NCBI GenBank assembly: GCA_036005125.1
Contig: DASYQV010000022.1
Span: forward strand, 1 to 6,431
Length of the DNA stretch: 6,431 nucleotides
Direction of reading: 5' to 3'
From: DASYQV01 sp036005125
GTDB lineage: Bacteria; Acidobacteriota; Vicinamibacteria; Vicinamibacterales; UBA2999
Both the position numbers and the translations under genes were made by a program. This document shows, in pieces, positions 1 through 5,948 of this stretch; the first letter of the stretch is position 1, and every line of letters begins with the position of its first letter. Under the pieces are notes generated by a model that was not told the origin of the DNA, made no database searches, and saw only the letters and a program-made list of their open reading frames with translations.

Positions 1-2036
1 GTGAGGATGAGGTTCCCACCGGAGGCGACCGTCAGGTACTGGACGCCGTTCACCTGATACGTGATCTGCGCGGCTCGAATGCCGGCGCCGGTATAGAAGT
101 TCCACAGGAGCTTGCCGTTCTTTGCGTCGAGCGCATAGAAGGTGCCCTGGCGGTCGGCCACGAACACGAGATTACCCGCCGTCGCGAACGTCCCCGCGGA
201 GGGCCCGCCATCAATCGGTGTACGCCACACCAGTTCCGCAGTGGCCGGATTGTACGCCGAGACGTTTCCCTTTTCAGGGGCAGCGGATTCGCGCCTGCCG
301 GCCGTGCTGAACTGTCCGTTCTTCAACGTCGCGCCGACCGGGATCGCGGTGAGAAAGATCGGAAGCTCTTTCCCGGCAACGTAGAGCAATCCTTCGGTCG
401 GATTGAACGAGCTCGATCCGTAATGCACCGCCTCGCGGGGCGCGTGCACCGCGCCGGTCAGCGTCGGCGGCGTATAGAACGGCACTTTCGGATAGGACGT
501 GTATCTCGGGTATACGTCCTGCGGGGTCTGCGAAGCCGTCGGGGTCATCACCTTGCCTGACGCCGTGTGCGGAATCGGCTGCGTCGGCCAGACCTCCTCA
601 CCAGGCGTTGTCGTCTGTGTCGGCATGGGTGTTTCCACGATCGGGTTGATTGGTTTTCCCGTCTCGCGATTCAGGATGTAGACGAATCCGTTCTTGTTCG
701 CGGCGGCCACGGCCTTGACCGTGCGACCGCCGACCCGGATATCGAAGAGGGTCGGCTGCTGGCCCGCGTCGTAATCCCACAGGTCGTGATGAACCTGCTG
801 GTAATACCACTTGAGCTTGCCGGTCTTCACATCGAGCGCGACGAAGGCGTTCGTGAAAAGGTTGATGCCCTTGCGCGCTGACCCGTCCTGATCGGGCGAG
901 GGGTTCGCGATGGTCATGTAGAGCATGCCCGATTCGGCATCGACCGCGGGCGTCGCCCAGATGCCGCCGCCATGACGCACGCCGCCGATCCACGTATCCT
1001 TCGCGATGTCCCAACCTTCGTCCTCGGGCCCCTGCGGCACCCCCCAGAACTTCCATAACAGCTTGCCCGTCCGCCCATCGATCGCCAGAATGACCCCGCC
1101 GGGGATATGGTTCTCGCTGAGCGCGGTCCCGACGATCACGATGCCCGCGTAGTACTGCGGCGCCATGTTGAAGGAGTAGCCCCAATCGGCGGGCTTCTTG
1201 AGCGGGGGGTACTTGGCGGCCAGAACCTCCGTGAGAGCGTGTGAAATGCCTTTGTCCCCGAAGCTGTCAACGGCCTTGCCGGTCCTGGCATCCAACGCCC
1301 ACAGCCGCGCATCTCTGGCGACGTAGATCCTGCCGTCTCCATACGTCGCGCCCCGGTTGCTGCTGACGCTGGTGTTGCTCCACACCGGCCGGCCGGTTGA
1401 GGCGTCCAGCGCGACAACGCCGTCGCTCGTTGTCACGTACATCATCCCATCCACGACGATCGGCGTGGCGCCGCTGTTCCTCGTGTGGTAGAGCCATCGA
1501 GCCGCAACCGATTTGATGTTCGAGGTGTTGATCTGGTTGAGCGGCGAATATCGGGAATTCATCAAATCGAGGTTGTGCAGCGGCCATCCTCGCGACGAGG
1601 CCTGATCGACCTGCGGGACCGGCACAAAGGGAATCGTCGTGTCCCGCGTCGTCTGCTTGCGCAATTCTTCCGGCGTCAGAAAGGTTGCACCCCCCTGCTG
1701 ACCCGTTCCCTCGCGAGGGCGACCGTCCGCAGCGGCGGTTGCGCCGCTCGGGAGCGTGCGACCCGTCAGATACTCGGCAATCGTGCGTCGTTCTGCATCG
1801 CTCAGCGCCGCGGCCTGCGTGGTCATGATGCCGCCGTCGAGCGCCTCGAGAATCGATTCCGGCGACCGCTCGGCGAGCGCGCTTCGGCTCGGCGCCCGTC
1901 CATCGCCGGCTCCCTCGTGACACGTCGCACAGTGTCTGGCGAAGAGGGCTGCTCCGTCCGCTGACTGCGCGCGCGGCTGCACGAATGCGACGAGTACCAA
2001 CGAAGCAAACACGAGCACAGGCCACGGTCTCGCCAT
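1..2036 (-). CDS. Cytochrome c-PQQ-dependent dehydrogenase fusion (3' end missing)
   Basis: Exported quinohaemoprotein dehydrogenase, expected to oxidise an alcohol, aldehyde or sugar in the periplasm and pass electrons from PQQ to its own haem c. The reading frame is open for 678 codons to the window edge. Residues 1-24 look like a Sec signal peptide. A small class I cytochrome c domain follows, with CATCH at 36-40 and Met71 as the probable sixth haem ligand. After a Gly/Ala-rich linker (about 95-120) comes a PQQ beta-propeller (about 145-678). Visible active-site matches are NRG 227-229, Glu308, Trp360, Asn378, HHDLWDYD 416-423 with Asp421 as the probable catalytic base, and NKNG 447-450. 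HHDLWDYD and VWPTQPIP (482-489) resemble the glucose/quinate dehydrogenase-like branch more than methanol dehydrogenase. There is no vicinal Cys pair. The last propeller strands are present, so probably only a short C-terminus is missing. It is the second gene after the esterase and probably translationally coupled to it. Substrate unknown; polyvinyl-alcohol dehydrogenases share this domain order. Confidence 0.9.
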   Translation of the reverse strand, partial: MARPWPVLVFASLVLVAFVQPRAQSADGAALFARHCATCHEGAGDGRAPSRSALAERSPESILEALDGGIMTTQAAALSDAERRTIAEYLTGRTLPSGATAAADGRPREGTGQQGGATFLTPEELRKQTTRDTTIPFVPVPQVDQASSRGWPLHNLDLMNSRYSPLNQINTSNIKSVAARWLYHTRNSGATPIVVDGMMYVTTSDGVVALDASTGRPVWSNTSVSSNRGATYGDGRIYVARDARLWALDARTGKAVDSFGDKGISHALTEVLAAKYPPLKKPADWGYSFNMAPQYYAGIVIVGTALSENHIPGGVILAIDGRTGKLLWKFWGVPQGPEDEGWDIAKDTWIGGVRHGGGIWATPAVDAESGMLYMTIANPSPDQDGSARKGINLFTNAFVALDVKTGKLKWYYQQVHHDLWDYDAGQQPTLFDIRVGGRTVKAVAAANKNGFVYILNRETGKPINPIVETPMPTQTTTPGEEVWPTQPIPHTASGKVMTPTASQTPQDVYPRYTSYPKVPFYTPPTLTGAVHAPREAVHYGSSSFNPTEGLLYVAGKELPIFLTAIPVGATLKNGQFSTAGRRESAAPEKGNVSAYNPATAELVWRTPIDGGPSAGTFATAGNLVFVADRQGTFYALDAKNGKLLWNFYTGAGIRAAQITYQVNGVQYLTVASGGNLIL

Positions 2037-2041
2037 AGGAG

Positions 2042-2046
2042 CTCCT
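2042..2046 (-). promoter_or_regulatory. Ribosome binding site of the cytochrome c-quinoprotein
   Basis: AGGAG on the minus strand lies 5 bases before the ATG at 2036 and directly after the esterase stop codon (2050-2048). It fixes the start. Its position against the stop suggests that ribosomes finishing the esterase can reinitiate here. Confidence 0.7.
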
Positions 2047-2047
2047 C

Positions 2048-3604
2048 TCATCTCGACGGCGCCTCACAGCGGAAGTTCTCGGCATCGTCGATGCTTCCGC
2101 TGCCCACATAGCGTGCGACCTGCGGGTGCGGACAGAGAGGACGCGTCCGGTCGACGCGCCCCGCGGTGCTATGGGTGGCAATGACGCGCGTCGGCGCGGT
2201 GCCGCGTTCCACCCATTCCTCCAGGACCGGCAGCATGTCGAACGAGTTCGGTCCGGGTCCTCCGCTGCAGTGATGCATGCCGGGCGCGAGAAACAGGCGT
2301 ACGAACTGGTCGGCCCGGTCCTTCCCGCCGACCGCTCGTATGACCTTGTCGTTGTAATGGATCGTTCCGTACGCGCTGATGGCCGGATCGGCCCAGCCGT
2401 GGTACATGAGCAGCTTTCCGCCGCGCGCCATGTACGGCCGCAGATCCGGATCGAGCGGGCTGAGGATTTCCGTCATCACACGGAACCGCGGGAGATCGTC
2501 TGGAAACTTCACACGCCGCCAGCTGTAGTTCGGGTCGTCCTCTGCGAGCGCCAGAAACCGGAAGTTCTGCTCGGAGAGTCGAAACCCGCTCGGTGGATTG
2601 CTCGTGAACTCGAGCGTGCCATCCGCACGCCGCGTCGGCGGCGTCGGCCCGCTGATCCACTGAATCCACCCGGTCGATCCGCCTTCGTGGCCGACAGGAA
2701 ACGGTGCAGCGAGCTGTTCGCCGGCGGGTGATTTCACGCCGGTGTAGACGCGCCTCACCGTTTCCAGCTGCCCCTCCGTCAGACAGTCGGCACCACCCTC
2801 GGAGCCGCTGCACTTCAACGTCTCGGCCTTGAATTGACAGAGGCGGGGATCGGTGATCAAGCCGTCCTTGAGTCCGTCGGCCGCGTCACATGCCGCGAGC
2901 GTCGCTTTGTCCAGCAGCGCCACCGCGTCCGACGTCAGGTAATTGTCCTGCGACGTGAGCATGTGCTGGTAGACGAGCACGCGCCCGAGCTGCATCGGTG
3001 TGCCGAAGGCGGGATCGCCCGCAATGATGCCGTCGAAGTCCTCGGGATAGCGCTGCACTTCCATGAGCGCCTGGCGGCCGCCATTCGAACAGCCATTGAA
3101 GTACGCATGCGCCGGCTGGCGCTTGTAGTACGCGGCGGTCACTGCCTTGGCCGCCACCGCGGTCACGTGCGTGCCGCGATGGCCGTAGTCGATCTCCTTG
3201 GCCCGGTTGTGTCCCCAGTTCGGATCGTTGGCGTCATGACCGGTGTCGGTCGAGGCCGACGCATAACCCCGCGACAGGCCGTTGTTCAATGAACCCATGG
3301 TGCCGCCCAGCCCGCCGATTCCCTGGAAGTAGAACTTGCTGTTCCAGGTCACCGGCAGGCCGAGGCGGAAGTTCACATTGTTGTCCGGCACCGCGACGTG
3401 CCCGTCGACCTGGCAGTAGCGCGGCAGGCCTGCCGAAGGCTCGACGATTTTCGCGGAAGTGATCGTGGTGTCCTGAGGTGCCTGCTTCTGCAAGGCCTCC
3501 ACCGAGCAGGCGGTCGTTCCCGGCGCTTCCTGTCCCGCGGTGTGGACGTGGTACGGCACAAGCGTGATGATTCCGGCAATCGTCAAGGCGCGGCCGACAT
3601 GCAT
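2048..3604 (-). CDS. Tannase/feruloyl esterase-family secreted hydrolase
   Basis: A 518-residue alpha/beta-hydrolase of the tannase/feruloyl esterase family (Pfam Tannase), which cleaves esters of gallic, ferulic or related aromatic acids outside the cytoplasm. Residues 1 to about 24 form a signal peptide with hydrophobic core ALTIAGIITLV. The nucleophile is Ser173 in GCSNGG (171-176), the acid is Asp406 in WADPAISAYGT, and the base is His445 in GMHHCSGG. Cys172 beside the Ser and Cys446 beside the His match the CS-D-HC disulfide arrangement of this family. CDAADGLKDG...TDPRLC (239-256) is the Asp-rich calcium-binding loop of the lid domain. The C-terminal RPLCPHPQVARYVGSG (488-503) is also typical. 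Length is normal for the bacterial branch. The start at 3604 is chosen over an in-frame ATG at 3676 because AGGAG lies 7 bases upstream and the signal peptide then begins at the N-terminus. First gene of a two-gene minus-strand operon. The exact ester substrate cannot be read from sequence. Confidence 0.93.
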   Translation of the reverse strand: MHVGRALTIAGIITLVPYHVHTAGQEAPGTTACSVEALQKQAPQDTTITSAKIVEPSAGLPRYCQVDGHVAVPDNNVNFRLGLPVTWNSKFYFQGIGGLGGTMGSLNNGLSRGYASASTDTGHDANDPNWGHNRAKEIDYGHRGTHVTAVAAKAVTAAYYKRQPAHAYFNGCSNGGRQALMEVQRYPEDFDGIIAGDPAFGTPMQLGRVLVYQHMLTSQDNYLTSDAVALLDKATLAACDAADGLKDGLITDPRLCQFKAETLKCSGSEGGADCLTEGQLETVRRVYTGVKSPAGEQLAAPFPVGHEGGSTGWIQWISGPTPPTRRADGTLEFTSNPPSGFRLSEQNFRFLALAEDDPNYSWRRVKFPDDLPRFRVMTEILSPLDPDLRPYMARGGKLLMYHGWADPAISAYGTIHYNDKVIRAVGGKDRADQFVRLFLAPGMHHCSGGPGPNSFDMLPVLEEWVERGTAPTRVIATHSTAGRVDRTRPLCPHPQVARYVGSGSIDDAENFRCEAPSR

Positions 3605-3720
3605 AGTGGGACTCCTCGCGCGCAACGCACGCCGGCCGATAGGGTAGCGCAATTCGCCTCTGTACGCAGGCCGCATCTTTAGAACAGGCTGCTGAAATTC
3701 GCGGATGGTTGAGATTCCTC
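3605..3720 (-). other. Leader of the esterase operon
   Basis: This 116-base stretch separates the esterase start from the repeat element and must hold its 5' leader. On the minus strand I looked for a -35/-10 pair and found only weak -10-like hexamers (such as TACCCT and TAAAGA), none with a good -35 at 16-18 bases. The promoter may be of another sigma class, activator dependent, or inside the neighbouring repeat element. No hairpin or riboswitch-like structure stands out. Confidence 0.4.
3612..3616 (-). promoter_or_regulatory. Ribosome binding site of the esterase
   Basis: AGGAG on the minus strand lies 7 bases before the ATG at 3604. This decides the start against the longer in-frame reading from 3676, which would put 24 Arg-rich residues before the signal peptide. 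Confidence 0.75.
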
Positions 3721-3731
3721 TGACTCAACTG
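3721..3731 (+). repeat. Left terminal inverted repeat
   Basis: TGACTCAACTG, an exact reverse complement of 4024-4034. The similarity resumes at CACGCAGAGA (3740-3749), so the inverted ends are longer but interrupted. Confidence 0.75.
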
Positions 3732-3803
3732 CCACGGCTCACGCAGAGACCGCCGAGGCGCCAAGGAATCGGGTGATTCGAAGTTGTTCAGCGCCGTTCG
3801 AGT

Positions 3804-3828
3804 GGTCGGCCTGCAGCGCAGGCCGACC
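3804..3828. repeat. Perfect 11-bp hairpin with 3-base loop
   Basis: GGTCGGCCTGC (3804-3814) and GCAGGCCGACC (3818-3828) are exact reverse complements around the loop AGC. It is a very stable GC-rich hairpin at the base of the long central stem of the repeat element. No T-run follows on either strand, so it is not a standard terminator. Confidence 0.75.
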
Positions 3829-3906
3829 GCGCAGGGGACGAGAGCACGACTACAAGCGGCGGTCGATTACTGCGCCGTTTGTAGTCGCGCTCTCGCCCCC
3901 CTGCGC
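3829..3906. repeat. Long imperfect hairpin, about 33 bp per arm
   Basis: Arms 3829-3861 and 3873-3906 are complementary around an 11-base loop (3862-3872). Exceptions are A3846/C3888, A3838/C3896, a G/T pair at 3856/3878 and a single-base bulge in the run of C at 3896-3901. Inner blocks such as CGACTACAA against TTGTAGTCG and CGAGAGC against GCTCTCG are exact. It forms the core of the repeat element. Confidence 0.75.
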
Positions 3907-3950
3907 GGCGCCTTCGGCGGCCACTCGAACGACGATCCTCCGCGTCTGCA

Positions 3951-3978
3951 CCCCACCGCGCAAGCGTGCGCGGTGGGG
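3951..3978. repeat. Perfect 12-bp hairpin with AGCG loop
   Basis: CCCCACCGCGCA (3951-3962) pairs exactly with TGCGCGGTGGGG (3967-3978) around a 4-base loop. It lies near the right end of the repeat element. No T-tract follows, so a terminator role is not supported. Confidence 0.75.
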
Positions 3979-4023
3979 ACCTCGCGTCTCCGCGTTCTCT
4001 GCGTGTACCCGTGACAGGAGAAT

Positions 4024-4034
4024 CAGTTGAGTCA
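4024..4034 (-). repeat. Right terminal inverted repeat
   Basis: CAGTTGAGTCA, the exact reverse complement of the left end. It is followed immediately by unrelated sequence (CGATGCAAGC), which marks the right boundary of the element. Confidence 0.75.
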
Positions 4035-4076
4035 CGATGCAAGCGAGCTGCGGGATTAGACCCTGGCGCACGTGCC

Positions 4077-4108
4077 GGGCCGCATCTCTCTCTTTCTAGA
4101 TGCGGCCC
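4077..4108. promoter_or_regulatory. Perfect 11-bp inverted repeat upstream of the rightward promoter
   Basis: GGGCCGCATCT (4077-4087) and AGATGCGGCCC (4098-4108) are exact reverse complements around a pyrimidine-only spacer (CTCTCTTTCT). The repeat ends 24 bases before the -35 box at 4133, about 60-91 bases upstream of the expected transcription start. That position suits an activator or dimeric regulator site. It is not a typical intrinsic terminator on either strand because no T-run follows. It could also be a remnant of another short palindromic repeat. The regulator is not identifiable. Confidence 0.5.
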
Positions 4109-4132
4109 ATCGAGCTCCGATCCCCGTGGAAC

Positions 4133-4161
4133 TTGACTCCATCCATCGCCCGGCGTATACA
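4133..4161 (+). promoter_or_regulatory. Sigma-70-type promoter of the quinoprotein-hydrolase operon
   Basis: A -35 box TTGACT (4133-4138, five of six consensus bases) and a -10 box TATACA (4156-4161, four of six, with TATA intact) are separated by exactly 17 bases. Transcription would begin near 4168, giving a leader of about 30 bases before the ATG at 4199. The match is found by eye, with no transcript data. Confidence 0.6.
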
Positions 4162-4182
4162 GGGCGCGCTGAGATACGCATC

Positions 4183-4187
4183 AGGAG
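4183..4187 (+). promoter_or_regulatory. Ribosome binding site of the second quinoprotein
   Basis: AGGAG lies 11 bases before the ATG at 4199, slightly far but usable. A second in-frame ATG at 4205 would be 17 bases away, so 4199 is preferred. Confidence 0.55.
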
Positions 4188-4198
4188 AATCGGATCTT

Positions 4199-5920
4199 AT
4201 GTCGATGACATCCTCGAAAACCTTCCGCGGCCGAATCCTTCTCGGCGCGCTCGTTGTCGTGATGGTCGGCGCGGTCACGGGAAGAGCCGCCCGGGAAGTG
4301 ACCAATGACCGCCTGCGCAACGCCGACAACGAGCCGCAGAACTGGCTCGTCTACGGCGGCACGTATCGGTCGCTCCGGTATAGCGGCCTCGACCAGATCA
4401 ACGTCAAGAACGTGCGCTCGCTTCAGACCGCGTGGGCGTTCCAACTGGGTGTCGTCGACACTGGGCTTCAGAGCACGCCGGTCGTCGCCGACGGCGTGAT
4501 GTACGTCACCGGGGCGGACCAGCATGTGTGGGCGGTCGATGCGGCCACCGGGCGCGAGCTCTGGCACTACAAGTACGAGCAGAGCGCGGCGAGCAAAGGC
4601 TCGTCCAAAGCCCCGCCGCCCGTGGAGACCAACCGCGGCGTCGGCCTGGGGCACGGCCACGTGTATCTTGGAACCGACGACAACTTCATGGTCGCGCTCG
4701 ACGCCAACACCGGAAAAGAGGTGTGGCGGACCAATGTCGAGGATCGCGAGAAGTTCGGATGTTTCATACGCGCTGCGCCGCTCGTCGTCAACGACCTCGT
4801 CGTTGTCGGATCGCGCGGCGGCGACAACGCGCACCGGGGCCACATCTCGGCCTACGACGGCAAAACCGGCAAGCAGCGCTGGTGGTTCAACGTCATCCCA
4901 GGCCCCGGCGAGAAAGGCAACGAGACCTGGGAAGGCGACAGCTGGATGTACGGTGGCGGCGCGCCATGGATGACGGGCTCCTACGATCCGGAGCTCGACC
5001 TGATCTACTGGGGCACGAGCAATGCGTCCTCGGATTTCTACGGTGAGCACCGCAAGGGCGACAATCTCTACACGGCCAGCATCGTCGCGTTGAAGGCGGC
5101 CACCGGCGAGATCGTGTGGCATTTCCAGCCCGTGCCGCACGACGTCTGGGATTACGACGCGGTGTACGAGCAGATCCTCGTGGATCTTCCCGTGAACGGT
5201 CGCCCGCGCAAGCTCCTCATCCACCCCAGCAAGAACGGGTTTGTCTACGTGCTCGACCGCACGAACGGTGAGTTCATCAACGGCTTCAAGTACGCCGACA
5301 TGGTCACGTGGACCACCGGGCTGGATCGCAGAGGCGTGCCGCAGGGCCGGCGCGAGCCCAGGATCGATGAGGCGACGCTCATCTGTCCGAATTTCTTCGG
5401 CAGCCGGAGCTGGAACCAGGCCTCATTCAGTCCCACGACCGGTCTGCTCTACAACATCGGCATCGAGTGGTGCGGCGAGTTCACGGCACGCAAGCAGGAG
5501 ATGATTCCCGGCAAGCCGTGGCTCGGAGGAACGATGAAGCTCGTGCCGCCGCCCTCCGGCAAGGTCACGTCGCATCTGGATGCATATGAACCGCTCACTG
5601 GCAGGAGAGTCTGGCGCCGGGACACCAAGCACCCGCTGCTCGCGGCGCTGGTCTCCACCGCCGGCAACCTGCTCTTCTTCGGTGATCCGGAAGGAAATTT
5701 CTCCGCGCTCAACGCGCGAACCGGCGAAACGCTGTGGACGTTTCAAACCGGGTCGGGCCATCGAGGCGGACCGATCTCGTATTCCGTGAACGGAAAGCAG
5801 TACGTGGCGACCCCGTCCGGTTGGGGCTCGACGGCGGGTGCACGGCTTGGAGAGTTCTTCCCGGAGCTCGTGGGCAACCGCCGCGGCGCGACGATTTTCG
5901 CGTTCAAGCTGCCCGATTGA
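4199..5920 (+). CDS. PQQ-dependent alcohol dehydrogenase-like quinoprotein, no haem domain
   Basis: A 573-residue exported quinoprotein of the methanol/ethanol dehydrogenase-like family. It should oxidise an alcohol or related substrate in the periplasm with PQQ and a metal ion, donating electrons to a separate cytochrome c because it has no CxxCH. Residues 1 to about 31 are a signal peptide with core ILLGALVVVMVGAV. The rest is an eight-bladed-type PQQ propeller with repeats such as VWAVDAATGRELW (110-122) and FSALNARTGETLW (501-513). Active-site matches are NRGVG 145-149, Trp257 in GGGAPW, Asn275 in GTSN, WDYD 317-320 with Asp318 as probable catalytic base, and SKNG 344-347. Two departures from classical methanol dehydrogenase stand out. 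The vicinal Cys pair before NRG is missing (PPVETNRG), and the Glu metal ligand position appears to be Asp209 (GSRGGDNAHRG). The start at 4199 is chosen because the longer in-frame start at 4100 lies upstream of the promoter. First gene of the plus-strand operon. Substrate and metal preference unknown. Confidence 0.9.
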   Translation: MSMTSSKTFRGRILLGALVVVMVGAVTGRAAREVTNDRLRNADNEPQNWLVYGGTYRSLRYSGLDQINVKNVRSLQTAWAFQLGVVDTGLQSTPVVADGVMYVTGADQHVWAVDAATGRELWHYKYEQSAASKGSSKAPPPVETNRGVGLGHGHVYLGTDDNFMVALDANTGKEVWRTNVEDREKFGCFIRAAPLVVNDLVVVGSRGGDNAHRGHISAYDGKTGKQRWWFNVIPGPGEKGNETWEGDSWMYGGGAPWMTGSYDPELDLIYWGTSNASSDFYGEHRKGDNLYTASIVALKAATGEIVWHFQPVPHDVWDYDAVYEQILVDLPVNGRPRKLLIHPSKNGFVYVLDRTNGEFINGFKYADMVTWTTGLDRRGVPQGRREPRIDEATLICPNFFGSRSWNQASFSPTTGLLYNIGIEWCGEFTARKQEMIPGKPWLGGTMKLVPPPSGKVTSHLDAYEPLTGRRVWRRDTKHPLLAALVSTAGNLLFFGDPEGNFSALNARTGETLWTFQTGSGHRGGPISYSVNGKQYVATPSGWGSTAGARLGEFFPELVGNRRGATIFAFKLPD

Positions 5921-5936
5921 CCCGGCGACCTGTCGC

Positions 5937-5941
5937 GGAGG
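5937..5941 (+). promoter_or_regulatory. Ribosome binding site of the metallo-hydrolase
   Basis: GGAGG lies 7 bases before the ATG at 5949, within the 28-base gap after the quinoprotein stop. The in-frame ATG at 6006 has no comparable site, so 5949 is the start. Confidence 0.75.
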
Positions 5942-5948
5942 TGAGTGC

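Larger units (their letters stand above)
3721..4034. repeat. MITE-like palindromic intergenic element
   Basis: A 314-base non-coding element bounded by perfect 11-base terminal inverted repeats, TGACTCAACTG at 3721-3731 and its reverse complement at 4024-4034. A second inverted block, CACGCAGAGA at 3740-3749, is mirrored by TCTCTGCGTG at 3996-4005. Between them lie an 11-base-pair outer stem (3795-3805 with 3921-3931), which encloses a perfect small hairpin (3804-3828) and a long one (3829-3906), and then a separate perfect hairpin (3951-3978). The outer stem and small hairpin share bases 3804-3805, so they compete slightly. No transposase or convincing reading frame is present. No target-site duplication is visible: flanks are GAGATTCCTC on the left and CGATGCAAGC on the right. 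The organisation fits a non-autonomous mobile element or an interspersed palindromic repeat family. The family cannot be named, and copy number cannot be judged from one window. Confidence 0.7.

Noticed and set aside
768..791. Lanthanide signature (WDYD) in the cytochrome c-quinoprotein
   Set aside because: The surrounding HHDLWDYD and PTQPIP motifs resemble the glucose/quinate dehydrogenase-like branch, where a WDxD sequence occurs without lanthanide dependence.
2037..2046. Perfect palindrome AGGAGCTCCT covering the ribosome binding site of the cytochrome c-quinoprotein
   Set aside because: It has no loop, so it cannot fold into a hairpin in the mRNA. A ribosome binding site followed by CTCCT by chance explains it.
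1267..2181. A 304-codon minus-strand open frame in another frame of the cytochrome c-quinoprotein
   Set aside because: The overlapping frame from 2036 carries the signal peptide, CATCH and PQQ motifs. This one is Arg-rich and motif-free.
3711..4044. Target-site duplication around the MITE-like element
   Set aside because: The bases next to the two terminal repeats (CCTC on the left, CGAT on the right) do not match, and no longer direct repeat is visible.
3773..4071. Small open frames on both strands inside the repeat element
   Set aside because: They are Arg-rich translations of palindromic DNA without convincing ribosome binding sites, so no gene is called here.
4077..4108. Intrinsic terminator at the perfect inverted repeat
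   Set aside because: No T-run follows the stem on either strand, and no gene ends nearby.
4181..5224. A 347-codon minus-strand open frame opposite the haem-free quinoprotein
   Set aside because: It has no recognisable domain and lies antisense to a gene with clear PQQ motifs. Long antisense frames are common in GC-rich genes.
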